From positions 38,310,256-38,374,255 of the forward strand of contig NC_061508.1 in NCBI RefSeq assembly GCF_022539505.1: a stretch of 64,000 nt of DNA, read 5' to 3'. A program made the translations under genes and the position numbers. Shown here one piece after another: positions 55,025-64,000 of this stretch. The notes below the pieces were generated by a model that saw nothing but the letters and a program-made list of their open reading frames with translations, did no database searches and was not told the DNA's origin. How positions within the stretch are numbered: position 1 is the stretch's first letter; each line of letters opens with the position of its first letter. Origin of the DNA: Lolium rigidum (lineage: Eukaryota > Streptophyta > Magnoliopsida > Poales > Poaceae).

Positions 55025-56522
55025 TGATACCTCTCAAACGTATCTATAATTTTTGATGCTCCATGCTTGTTTTACACCAATTCATATATATTTTGCTTAC
55101 ACTTCGTTGCGCTTTTGTATGATTTCCGGCACTAACCTATTAACAAGATGCCACAGTGCTAGTTCTTTGTTTTCTGTTGTTTTTGTATTTTAGAAAAGTT
55201 ATACAGAAAATATTCTCGGAATTGGACGAAACAAAAGCCGAAGTTAATATTTTACCGAAACAACGACGAAGTGCAGATGGGGGGCGAAGAGGCACAGCAG
55301 GTAGGCCAGACCACCCCTAGGTGCGGTCTGGACCTGGCCCGTACCTAGGGTAGGTCTGGGCCCACTAGGCGCCCAACCGACCTCAATCCTTCGCCTATTT
55401 ATACATCTTCTCGGGAAAACCGGGGATACCCGAGCCTCCATCCACGAAAAGTTCTGCCGCGGCCGCCATCGCCCTCTTCCCGGTACCCTGTCGGAGGGGG
55501 AAATCATCGCTAGAGGCATGTACATCGTCATGCCCATCTTCAAAGTGATGCGTGAGTAGTTCATCACTAGACTATGGATCCATAACAGTAGCTAGATGGT
55601 TGTCTTCTCCACTTTGTGCTTCATGTATTGATCTTGTGAGTTGCCCTGCATGATCAAGATCATCTTTATGTAATCTTATATGTTTGGTTTGCTGGGATCC
55701 GATGAATATTGTATACTATGTTAAGATTGATCATATATTCATGCCATATGTTATTTGTGATCTTGCATGCTCTCCGTTGCTAGTAGAAACTCTGGCCAGG
55801 TGGATACTTGTGACTCCAAGAGGGGTATTTATGCTCGATAGTAGGTTTATGCCTCTAGTTTTCTGGGAGAGTGACTTTATAACTTCTAAGATTGTAGATG
55901 TGTTGTTTCTACTAGGGAGAAAACAACAAGGTTTTATCCGAGGGTAATTCTATTGTTTACTTTACACACATTGCTTAATATGATAGTCTGTTGCTTGCAA
56001 CTTAATACTGAAAGGGGTTCGAACGATAATTTGAAGGTGGATTATTAGTCATAGACGTAGCTGGATTACGGTCTATGTATTATGTTGTAATGCCCATATC
56101 AAATCTCATAGTAATCATCTTGTCATGTATTGATCGATATTCTATCAATTGCCCAACTGTAATTTGTTCATTCAACATGCTATTTCTTTATGGAGAGACA
56201 CCTCTAGTGAACTGTGGACCCCGGTCCTATTTCCTTTACTAATAAATTCAAATGTAATCCTGTTCAGTTTACTTTCTGCAAACATCTCTTTCCATTCGAT
56301 ACGTCTATTCATTTGTGTTCAGTAAACCGGTGAGATTGACAACCTCACTGCAAGTTGGGGCAAAGTACTTTGGTTGTGTTGTGTGCAGGTTCCACGTTGT
56401 TGCTGATGCCGGTAGCGCGCCCTGCCACTAGTCAACCAACAATACTTTCAGAATCCAGTCCTTTCTCCTACTGGTCGATTACACCTTGGTTTCTTACTGA
56501 GGGAAATCTTGCTGCTGTGCTC
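55025..56522. mobile_element. Gypsy LTR, truncated by the Athila insertion
   Basis: Starts TGATACCTCTCAAACGTATC and follows the layout of the solo LTR at 5035-6574 (…cggcactaacctattaacaa, …tattctcggaattggac). It stops at 'gaaatcttgctgctgtgctc', where the other copy continues 'tacaaacctctgctcttgg'. The remaining ~50 bp should lie beyond the far end of the Athila element. No separate gene is present. Confidence 0.82.
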
Positions 56523-58033
56523 TGATACGTCCATTTTGCATCACTATTTTATATCATAATTTATTGTTATTCATTGATATATTTCATATTTGGAGATGAT
56601 ACTTATGTTATTTCATCTATTTTGCATGTTTCATGATTATTGGAGGATCGCGCACCGGAGCCGGGATTCTCGCCGGAAAAGCGTCGTCAGAAGGCAATAT
56701 TTCGGAAGATCAACAATTGACAGAAATTATATGAAAAATCCTATTTTTCCAGAAGACGAAGGGAGCCAAAAGGGGGAGCCGAGGAGGGCCGCCATGGGCC
56801 CCCCTCACAGGCCGGCGCGGGCCCTGCCCTGGCCGCGCCGCCATGTGGGGAGGGGGCCCACAGCCCCCTCTGGCCCCCTCTCCTTCGCGTACTTCTTCGC
56901 CCCGAAAACCTAAGCTGCAGAGGATAGTCGCGAAGAGTCACAGCCGCCTCTGCGGGGCGGAAAACACCAGAGAGAAAAGAGCTCTCCGGCAGGCTGAAAT
57001 CTGCCGGGGAAATTCCCTCCCGGAGGGGGAAATCGACGCCATCGTCACCGACATCGAGCTGGACATCATCTCCATCACCATCATCATCATCTTCATCATC
57101 ATCACCGCCGTCTCCACCGCTGCACATCATCACCGCTGTAACAATTTGGGTTGGATCTTGATTGTTTGATAGGGAAAACTCTCCCGGTATTGATTTCTAC
57201 TTGTTATTGATGCTATTGAGTGAAACCATTGAACCAAGGTTTATGTTCAGATTGTTATTCATCATCATATCACCTCTGATCATGTTCCATATGATGTCTC
57301 GTGAGTAGTTCGTTTAGTTCTTGAGGACATGGGTGAAGTCTAAATGTTAGTAGTGAATTATGGTTGAGTAATATTCAATGTTATGATATTTAAGTTGTGG
57401 TGTTATTCTTCTAGTGGTGTCATGTGAACGTCGACTACATGATACTTCACCTTTATGGGCCTAGGGGAATACATCTTGTATTCGTTTGCCAATTGCGGGG
57501 TTGCCGGAGTGACGTAAACCTAAACCCCCGTTGGTATATCGATGCGGGAGGGATAGCAGGATCTCGAGTTTAAGGCTGTGGTTAGATTTATCTTAATTAC
57601 TTTCTTGTAGTTGCGGATGCTTGCAAGGTGTATAATCACAAGTATGTATTAGTCCTAGGAAGGGCGGTGCATTAGCATAGGTTCACCCACACAACACTTA
57701 TCAAAACAATGAAGATTAATCAGCTATATGAATCGAAAGCACTAGACTGAATTCCCGTGTGTCCTCAAGAACGTTTGGTCATTATAAGTAAACAAACCGG
57801 CTTGTCCTTTGTGCTAAAAAGGATTGGGCCACTCGCTGCAATTGTTACTCTCGCATTTTACTCACTCGTACTTTATTCAACTGCTACATCAAAACCCCCT
57901 GAATACTTGTCTGTGAGAATTTACAGTGAATCCTTCATCGAAACCGCTTGTCAACACCTTCGCTCCTCGTTGGGATCGACATTCTTACTTATCGAAAATA
58001 CTACGATACACCCCCTATACTTGTGGGTCATCA
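56523..58033 (+). repeat. 5' LTR of the plus Athila copy (1511 bp)
   Basis: TGATACGTCCATTTTGCATC at the start, cttgtgggtcatca at the end. It contains a GC-rich block (56795-56865) and an ATC/ATT trinucleotide-rich stretch (57060-57130). Confidence 0.92.
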
Positions 58034-58044
58034 AGACTATTTTC

Positions 58045-58062
58045 TGGCGCCGTTGCCGGGGA
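58045..58062 (+). promoter_or_regulatory. Primer binding site, tRNA-Asp type
   Basis: TGGCGCCGTTGCCGGGGA, 11 bp after the LTR end. This 18-mer is the site reported for Athila elements, complementary to tRNA-Asp. Confidence 0.88.
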
Positions 58063-58148
58063 GTGAAGCGCTATTGGTAAGTGGAATTGGTAAGGGAAAC
58101 TTTTACTATTTGTGCTGATTTTATTTCTGCCCGCTGCTATAATTCATT

Positions 58149-60155
58149 ATGGAGAGATCTTCTCTTGAATTTTTATTTGGAAAATCTACTACTACTGCAA
58201 AGGTAGTGGATGAGGCGCCAGGTGAGGAAGAGGTTCCATACAAAATACCTATGAAAATTATTGAACGTGTTGTGGATAACCGTTATACAGGGGATGGAAC
58301 TGTCCATCCTGGAGATCATTTACTATTCTTACATGAATTATGCGGTTTATTCAAGTGTGCAGGTATTGCTATGGATGAAGTGAGGAAGAAACTATTCTCT
58401 ATATCGCTGTCTGGTAAAGCGGCGCATTGGTATAAATTACTGGATGATGGGGATTCTCTTGAATGGAATGATATTGTGCCCCGATTTTATTCTAAGTTCT
58501 ATCCTCCAAGTGAAATTCACAAAGACCGGAACCGCATATATAATTTTTGGCCTCATGATGGAGAGAGTATTGCCCAAGCGTGGGGGAGATTGAAGTCTTT
58601 AATGCTCAAATGCCCCATTCATGAGCTTCCTGGTAATATTATCATTGATAATTTCTATGCAAGACTTTCTTTTCAAGACAAGACCTTGCTGGATACTTCG
58701 TGTTCTGGATCATTTACATGCAACAAAGAAGAGTTTAAAAGGGACCTTCTTAATCGGATCCAGGAGAATACTGAAGGATGGGAGAACGACAAGGATAGAG
58801 AATCAGGTATAAATTATGATTATAAATGCATTGAAGCTTTTATGGATACTGATAAATTTCGTAATATGAGTGATACTTATGGTCTTGATTCTCAAGTTGC
58901 TGCAAATCTTTATAAAGCTTTTGCCTCTCATTATGAATTGCCTAAGAAGAATTTTGATAAGTTTCATGAACCGTATAAAGATAAAATTGATTCATCTATA
59001 AATAAATGTGTTGTAATTGAAACTGTGGATCATGTTATTCCTGAAGCTTATATTGAAAAACCTCCTTTCCCTGCTAAAATGAAGGAGTATTCTGTTATAA
59101 ATAGTGCGGTTAATAAAAGTGAAAAGAAACCTATAGAACCCGAAGAGCAAATAAAAGTTGAACCTGCTATTGCAATAGTTAAAGATCTTGTGACTGAAAA
59201 TGTGGAAGATGGTCATATTATTTTCTGTGAAGATGCTTCTAATATTGTTTCACATCCTAATAAGTCTAGGAAAGCTAGTGTTCCTATGCTATCAGTTAGA
59301 ATTTGTGATCATTGTTATTACGGTTTATGCGATATTGGTGCAAGTATTAGTGCTATTCCTTATGAGCTTTACACGGAGATTATGCACGAAATTGGTTCTT
59401 GTGAACTTGAAGATATTGATGTGGTTATTCGGCTGGCTAATAGAGAAACTATCTCTCCAATTGGTATTGTTCGAGATGTGGAAGTTCTATGTGGTAAGAT
59501 TAAATATCCTGCTGACTTTTTGGTACTTGGTTCTGCTGCTAGTAAGTATTGTCCTATCATTTTTGGTAGACCTTTTCTAAATACTTGTGGAGCTATTATA
59601 GATTGCAAGAAAGAGAAAATTTTGACTAAATTTGCTGGTGAATCTTATGAGTTTAATTTCTCTAAATTTGCCAAAACTCCTTATAAAGCTGATTCACCTA
59701 ATAATGATTTTAGAGTTGAACAGTGTGCATCTATTGCTCTTGCTCCTAATAATACTTTGCAGCAACATTTGAAGAATAGTGAGAGTGAAGTTTTTAGGGA
59801 AGAAAGAAATGAGCTTGATGAAATTTTCCTTCATCAACCTATACTTAAACATGATTTACCGGTAGAAGATCTAGGTATAACATTGCCACCAAAAGAAGAT
59901 CCTGTTTTTGAATTAAAACCATTGCCTGATAATCTTAAGTATGCTCATATTGATGATAAGAAAATATATCATGTTATTATTAGTTCTAAGCTTTCAGAGT
60001 TTGAGGAAGAAAGGTTATTGGAAATATTGAAGAAACACCGAGGAGCTATTGGCTACACTCTTGATGACTTGAAGGGGATTTTCCCTCTATTTGCCAACAT
60101 GCCATTAATATGGAAGATGATGCAAAGCCTGTTGTTGAACATCAGCGTCGTCTAA
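58149..60155 (+). CDS. Athila gag-protease polyprotein part (668 aa)
   Basis: Starts [20 protein letters not shown] about 85 bp after the primer binding site. Gag runs over about residues 45-230 with [35 protein letters not shown] and [20 protein letters not shown]. The aspartic protease is near residues 380-480, with active-site [14 protein letters not shown] (Asp about 395). The last ~25 residues are out of frame: compared with the minus copy, one C is missing near 60079-60084, so the true continuation (the reverse transcriptase) lies in another frame. Gag forms the particle and protease would cleave the polyprotein. Without the missing base the two parts form one long frame, as is usual in this lineage. 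Confidence 0.92.
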   Translation: MERSSLEFLFGKSTTTAKVVDEAPGEEEVPYKIPMKIIERVVDNRYTGDGTVHPGDHLLFLHELCGLFKCAGIAMDEVRKKLFSISLSGKAAHWYKLLDDGDSLEWNDIVPRFYSKFYPPSEIHKDRNRIYNFWPHDGESIAQAWGRLKSLMLKCPIHELPGNIIIDNFYARLSFQDKTLLDTSCSGSFTCNKEEFKRDLLNRIQENTEGWENDKDRESGINYDYKCIEAFMDTDKFRNMSDTYGLDSQVAANLYKAFASHYELPKKNFDKFHEPYKDKIDSSINKCVVIETVDHVIPEAYIEKPPFPAKMKEYSVINSAVNKSEKKPIEPEEQIKVEPAIAIVKDLVTENVEDGHIIFCEDASNIVSHPNKSRKASVPMLSVRICDHCYYGLCDIGASISAIPYELYTEIMHEIGSCELEDIDVVIRLANRETISPIGIVRDVEVLCGKIKYPADFLVLGSAASKYCPIIFGRPFLNTCGAIIDCKKEKILTKFAGESYEFNFSKFAKTPYKADSPNNDFRVEQCASIALAPNNTLQQHLKNSESEVFREERNELDEIFLHQPILKHDLPVEDLGITLPPKEDPVFELKPLPDNLKYAHIDDKKIYHVIISSKLSEFEEERLLEILKKHRGAIGYTLDDLKGIFPLFANMPLIWKMMQSLLLNISVV

Positions 60156-62860
60156 TTCCTAAGATGAAGGATGTGGTAAGGAATGAGGTATTAAAACTTC
60201 TTGAAGCTGGTATTATATATCCTATTGCTGATAGTAGATGGGTTAGTCCTGTGCATTGCGTTCCTAAGAAAGGAGGAATGACTGTTGTGCCTAATGATAA
60301 TGATGAGCTCATACCTCAAAGGGTAGTTGTAGGGTATAGAATGTGCATTGATTATCGAAAAGTTAATAAGGTTACTAAGAAAGATCATTACCCTTTACCT
60401 TTTATTGATCAAATGTTAGAAAGGTTGTCTAAGAATACTCATTTTTGCTTTCTTGATGGTTATTCGGGTTTTCACAAATTGCTCGTTAAAACTAAGGATC
60501 AAGAGAAAACCACTTTCACTTGTCCCTATGGAACTTATGCTTATAGACGTATGCCTTTTGGTTTATGTAATGCTCCTGCTACTTTTCAAAGATGCATGTC
60601 TGCTATTTTTCATGGTTTTTGCGAGAATATTGTAGAGGTATTCATGGATGATTTTTCTGTCTATGGGAATTCTTTTGATAATTGCTTGCGGAACCTTGAT
60701 AAAGTTTTGCAGAGATGTGAAGAAACTAACCTTGTTCTTAATTGGGAGAAATGCCACTTTATGGTTAATGAAGGAATTGTATTGGGACATAAAATTTCCG
60801 AGAGAGGTATTGAAGTTGATAGAGCTAAAGTTGAAGCAATTGAGAAGATGCCCTATCCCAGGGATGTTAAAGGTATTCGTAGTGTTCTTGGTCATGCCGG
60901 GTTTTATAGGAGATTTATTAAAGACTTCTCTAAGATTTCAAAACCTCTTACTAATCTTCTTCAAAAAGATGTACCTTTTGTTTTTGATGATGATTGTAAG
61001 GAAGCTTTTGAAACTCTAAAGAAAGCCTTAACAACTGCTCCTATAGTCGAACCTCCTGACTGGAACTTACCTTTTGAAATTATGTGTGATGCTAGTGATT
61101 TTGCTGTAGGTGCTGTTCTTGGACAGCGAGTAGATAAAAAATTGAATGTTATTCATTATGCTAGTAAAAATCTTGATGCTGCTCAAAGAAATTATGCTAC
61201 AACTGAAAAAGAATTGTTAGTTGTAGTCTTTGCATGTGATAAGTTTAGATCTTATATTGTTGATTCAAAAGTTACAATTCATACTGATCATGCTGCAATT
61301 AGATACCTAATGCAAAAGAAAGATGCTAAGCAGAGGCTTATTAGATGGGTACTTCTGTTGCAAGAATTTGATTTGCATATTATAGATAGGAAAGGTGCTG
61401 ATAATCCTGTTGCTGATAATTTATCTAGATTGGAAAATATTACTTATGATCCTGTTCCTGTTAATGATAGTTTTCCAAATGAACAATTGGCTGTAATAAA
61501 TGTGAGCTCGCGAGATAGCCCTTGGTATGCTGATTATGCTAACTTTATTGTCTCCAAGTACTTGCCCCCAACCTTTTCAGCTCAACAAAGGAGGAAATTC
61601 TTTTATGATTTGAGGCATTATTTTTGGGATGACCCACACTTATATAAAGAAGGAGTGGATGGTATTCTACGAAGATGTGTTCCCGAATATGAACAACAAG
61701 AGATATTGAGTAAATGTCATGGTAGTGCTTATGGAGGACATCATGCCGGAGATAGAACCGCGCAAAAGGTTCTACAATCAGCTTTTTATTGGCCAACTCT
61801 CTTCAAAGATGCAAGGAAGTTTATTTTATCTTGTGATGAATGTCAAAGGGTTGGTAATATCTCCAGACGCAATGAAATGCCTATGAATTATACTCTTGTT
61901 ATTGAACCATTCGATTGTTGGGGATTTGACTTCATGGGACCTTTCCCCTCTTCAGAAGGTAACACTCATATACTTGTTGCTGTTGATTATGTTACTAAAT
62001 GGGTGGAAGCCATACGCACAAAAAGTGCTGATGGTGAGACTTCTTTAAGAATGCTTTTAGATATTATTTTTCCTAGATTTGGAGTTCCTAGATATCTTAT
62101 GACTGATGGAGGTTCTCATTTTATTCATGGTGGTTTTAGAAAGACTCTTGCTAAATATGGTATTAATCATAGAATTGCTTCCGCTTATCATTCTCAAACT
62201 AGTGGGCAAGTAGAACTATCAAATAGAGAGATTAAATCTATCTTGCAAAAGACTGTTAATAAATCTAGAAAGAATTGGGCTAGTAAATTGAAGGAAGCAT
62301 TGTGGGCTTATAGAACTGCTTATAAAAATCCCATGGGTATGTCACCGTATAAAATGGTCTATGGGAAAGCTTGTCATTTACCTTTAGAACTAGAGCACAA
62401 AGCTTATTGGGCGGTAAGAGAACTAAATAAAGATCTTAAACTTGCCGGTGAGAAGAGGTTGCTACAATTGAGTTCTCTAGATGAATGGATAAGCGAAGCT
62501 TATGAGAATGCTAAACTCTTTAAAGAGAAAGTTAAGAAATGGCATGATAGAAGAATTATCAAAAGAGAATTTAATATTGGGGATAAAGTCCTATTGTATC
62601 GGTCTCGTCTCAGATTCTTTTCAGGTAAATTACTCTCAAAGTGGGAAGGACCATATGTCATTGAAGAGGTGTATCGTTCAGGAGCAATTAAAATTAGCTC
62701 TCTCCAAGGCAATGCCACACAAGTGGTGAATGGACAAAGACTCAAGCATTATATCTCAGGTGATTCTTATAATGAAGATGTTGATGTTATTCAAGTGGTA
62801 ACTCCGGAAGCTTTCATCAAAGGTCAAATTGACAGTTCTGCAGAGTTCGACTTTGAATAG
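60110..62860 (+). CDS. Athila reverse transcriptase-RNase H-integrase (916 aa)
   Basis: Continuous frame of 916 codons, overlapping the end of gag-protease by 46 bp. Reverse transcriptase covers about residues 20-320, with [30 protein letters not shown] and catalytic FMDDFSVYG (Asp 180-181). RNase H is at about 320-445 ([38 protein letters not shown]). Integrase follows: HHCC zinc-binding region near 545-590 ([22 protein letters not shown]), core Asp in FDFMGPFP (about 607), Asp 666 in MTDGGSHF and Glu 702 in GQVELSN, giving the expected 35-residue spacing. No chromodomain is visible. All catalytic residues are present. The first ATG is probably not a true start, because the region should be translated as part of the gag-pol polyprotein. 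Confidence 0.95.
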   Translation: MEDDAKPVVEHQRRLIPKMKDVVRNEVLKLLEAGIIYPIADSRWVSPVHCVPKKGGMTVVPNDNDELIPQRVVVGYRMCIDYRKVNKVTKKDHYPLPFIDQMLERLSKNTHFCFLDGYSGFHKLLVKTKDQEKTTFTCPYGTYAYRRMPFGLCNAPATFQRCMSAIFHGFCENIVEVFMDDFSVYGNSFDNCLRNLDKVLQRCEETNLVLNWEKCHFMVNEGIVLGHKISERGIEVDRAKVEAIEKMPYPRDVKGIRSVLGHAGFYRRFIKDFSKISKPLTNLLQKDVPFVFDDDCKEAFETLKKALTTAPIVEPPDWNLPFEIMCDASDFAVGAVLGQRVDKKLNVIHYASKNLDAAQRNYATTEKELLVVVFACDKFRSYIVDSKVTIHTDHAAIRYLMQKKDAKQRLIRWVLLLQEFDLHIIDRKGADNPVADNLSRLENITYDPVPVNDSFPNEQLAVINVSSRDSPWYADYANFIVSKYLPPTFSAQQRRKFFYDLRHYFWDDPHLYKEGVDGILRRCVPEYEQQEILSKCHGSAYGGHHAGDRTAQKVLQSAFYWPTLFKDARKFILSCDECQRVGNISRRNEMPMNYTLVIEPFDCWGFDFMGPFPSSEGNTHILVAVDYVTKWVEAIRTKSADGETSLRMLLDIIFPRFGVPRYLMTDGGSHFIHGGFRKTLAKYGINHRIASAYHSQTSGQVELSNREIKSILQKTVNKSRKNWASKLKEALWAYRTAYKNPMGMSPYKMVYGKACHLPLELEHKAYWAVRELNKDLKLAGEKRLLQLSSLDEWISEAYENAKLFKEKVKKWHDRRIIKREFNIGDKVLLYRSRLRFFSGKLLSKWEGPYVIEEVYRSGAIKISSLQGNATQVVNGQRLKHYISGDSYNEDVDVIQVVTPEAFIKGQIDSSAEFDFE

Positions 62861-63198
62861 GTAACAGTATTGGTAATAAAAAGTTCACGTTTTACTTTCC
62901 GAATAATGTTTTTGCTGTTTTTGGAAAATATGAAAAATTACGAGATCGAAACGGAGTGGAGGAGACGCACGAGGGCGTGCCCTCATAGGCCGGTGCGGGC
63001 CCCAGCCTGGCCGCGCCGCCCTATGAGGTGGCTCCCTCGTTGCCCCACTCCGACTCTGGTTCGACCTGGTACTTTCCTTTTGTCGTAAAAATTTATTCTA
63101 TATAATCCCCCGGACCCCTGGAGGTCCGTATATCGTTTTCTCGACGTGTTTTGTTTCGAGCTGTTTACGCCAGGATCTGTTTTCAATCTAGAAGCACC
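62861..63198 (+). other. Spacer between pol and the extra ORF
   Basis: Includes a GC-rich block (62975-63030, 'cggtgcgggccccagcctgg') similar to blocks in the LTRs of both gypsy families here. The equivalent in the minus copy is at 14855-15193. It may hold the promoter or leader of the extra ORF; a tatataatcc sequence lies at 63100-63109, about 95 bp before its ATG. Confidence 0.6.
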
Positions 63199-63744
63199 AT
63201 GGTCTCCAACAACAAGGGCAAGGGGCTTTCGGATGAAGATATTCAAGATCCCGAGTGGAAAGAGGTGGACGAGAGCGTCAAGGAAGAAGATGAAGAAGAA
63301 GTGGAGGAAGACTCGCGTGCGCACCCGCGTGCTACCATCGCAAGCATCAGGGTGGTGGGGAACCCTTTCAGTGCCAAGAGGAGCGCAAGAATTCGCATTG
63401 GAGGAAAGGTTCCACGTCACTACCTAGCTCCAAAGACATCTTCTCCAGGCACCTACAACCCCTTCCGCAATCTAATTTACAATAGTCAAATTGAAAGGAC
63501 TCCCAAGGCAGCATTGCCTAGCAATTGGGATATAGATCGTTCTAACACTGCAGGAAGGATGAAGCCTGAAGCTGAAGAGTGGGGAGATAACTCCAAGAGT
63601 TGGGACTCGCCGTCGGACATACTTCTTAACCGCGTCGAGCACAATTCGGAGATGATCCGCAACCTCATGTACAAGATTGATGAGCTTCAGGAGCTTGTTG
63701 AGAAGCTTGTCAAGAATTCATCACCACCACCGCCGAAGGAGTAA
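63199..63744 (+). CDS. Athila extra ORF downstream of pol (181 aa)
   Basis: The frame is open from 63151, but the first ATG is at 63199 (MVSNNKGKGLSDEDIQDPEW). It matches the minus-copy frame (14456-14854) at the N-terminus and at the end (SSPPPPKE). The acidic stretch VDESVKEEDEEEVEEDS is followed by a region with two 'NPF' motifs and a C-terminal helix (ILLNRVEHNSEMIRNLMYKI, then DELQELVEKLVK) that should form a coiled coil. No signal peptide or membrane span is present. The function is unknown; the occurrence of the same frame in both copies suggests it serves the element. Confidence 0.7.
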   Translation: MVSNNKGKGLSDEDIQDPEWKEVDESVKEEDEEEVEEDSRAHPRATIASIRVVGNPFSAKRSARIRIGGKVPRHYLAPKTSSPGTYNPFRNLIYNSQIERTPKAALPSNWDIDRSNTAGRMKPEAEEWGDNSKSWDSPSDILLNRVEHNSEMIRNLMYKIDELQELVEKLVKNSSPPPPKE

Positions 63745-64000
63745 TTCATCATCGGTATTGGCATCCCCTTGGTTTGTTCTAAGCTTGGGGGAGTGCCGCG
63801 GTATAACATCATCACTATCTTTTACTTTTTACTATCAAGTAGTGTCATATCATGAGTAGGGAAGTTATCATATAAGATGGGTTGCAGTGTGGAAGTATCT
63901 CTCCTTTAGTTGGTTGTCTATGTATCCCTTGGTGTGAGTTATCGTTATGGAATATTAATGAGAAGTCTTATCATTTACATATTGCACATCTTATTTTAGT
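63745..64000 (+). other. Start of the Athila 3' noncoding region
   Basis: Shows the internal polypurine-like site aagcttgggggagtgccg at 63781-63798 and then AT-rich sequence that matches the inverse of 14200-14400 in the minus copy. The window ends here. Confidence 0.75.
63781..63798 (+). promoter_or_regulatory. Internal polypurine-tract-like site
   Basis: Same motif and same place relative to the extra ORF as 14405-14420 in the minus copy. In that copy a second such site directly abuts the 3' LTR. Confidence 0.55.

Larger units (their letters stand above)
56523..64000 (+). mobile_element. Athila-type gypsy retrotransposon, plus copy, runs off window
   Basis: 5' LTR 56523-58033, primer binding site 58045-58062, gag-protease 58149-60155, reverse transcriptase-RNase H-integrase 60110-62860, an extra frame 63199-63744 and the start of the 3' noncoding region. 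The 3' LTR lies outside. Compared with the minus copy at 11312-21297 it is much better preserved: only one clear break is seen in the polyprotein. It inserted into the LTR at 55025-56522. Confidence 0.93.

Overview
This is nuclear DNA from a large-genome grass, most likely a Pooideae (Triticeae-like) species. The signs are several Stowaway MITEs with CTCCCTCCGT-type ends, a copia element of the BARE/Angela type, Athila-type gypsy elements, and single-exon, very GC-rich host genes in AT-richer surroundings. I make this call from repeat content only. No tRNA, rRNA or CRISPR was seen. A run of 100 N (40112-40211) marks an assembly gap.

Three host genes look real: an AP2/ERF transcription factor (1119-1823, +), a RING-H2 E3 ubiquitin ligase with a zinc-ribbon N-terminus (40582-41595, -) and a HECATE-like bHLH factor (45249-45800, +). 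A B3-domain-like gene with one in-frame stop (54277-54741, -) lies in what looks like a mobile unit. The remaining sequence is mostly transposons or their debris.

Layout, left to right: ERF gene; Stowaway MITE; a LINE whose two halves point in opposite directions; a second MITE; a decayed copia (4319-about 9815, -) split by a solo gypsy LTR (5035-6574); unclassified repeat; an Athila-type gypsy (11312-21297, -) with mismatched LTRs; a copia (21339-40082, -) flanked by TAACA, whose 5' LTR is split by about 10 kb of nested insertions; the assembly gap; a gene island with the RING and bHLH genes, MITEs and a SINE-like repeat; a short-LTR copia (47082-52008, -) flanked by AGTCC; SINE and MITE remnants; the B3-bearing unit; a gypsy LTR (55025-56522) cut by a younger Athila element (56523 to beyond 64000, +).

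The most unusual object is the innermost nested element (29174-37376). It has about 99% similar LTRs and a perfect ACAAC target duplication. It encodes gag and protease but no reverse transcriptase or integrase. On its antisense strand it carries a five-exon gene (32570-35784) that splices to an uninterrupted frame of 969 codons, with a plant-mobile-domain (PMD) region and a C-terminal coiled coil. The element would need enzymes supplied in trans, while its antisense gene reads as intact.

The two Athila copies explain each other. Both carry an extra small frame after pol. The minus copy has lost 232 bp between the primer binding site and gag, and the plus copy is broken mainly by one missing base between its protease and reverse transcriptase parts.
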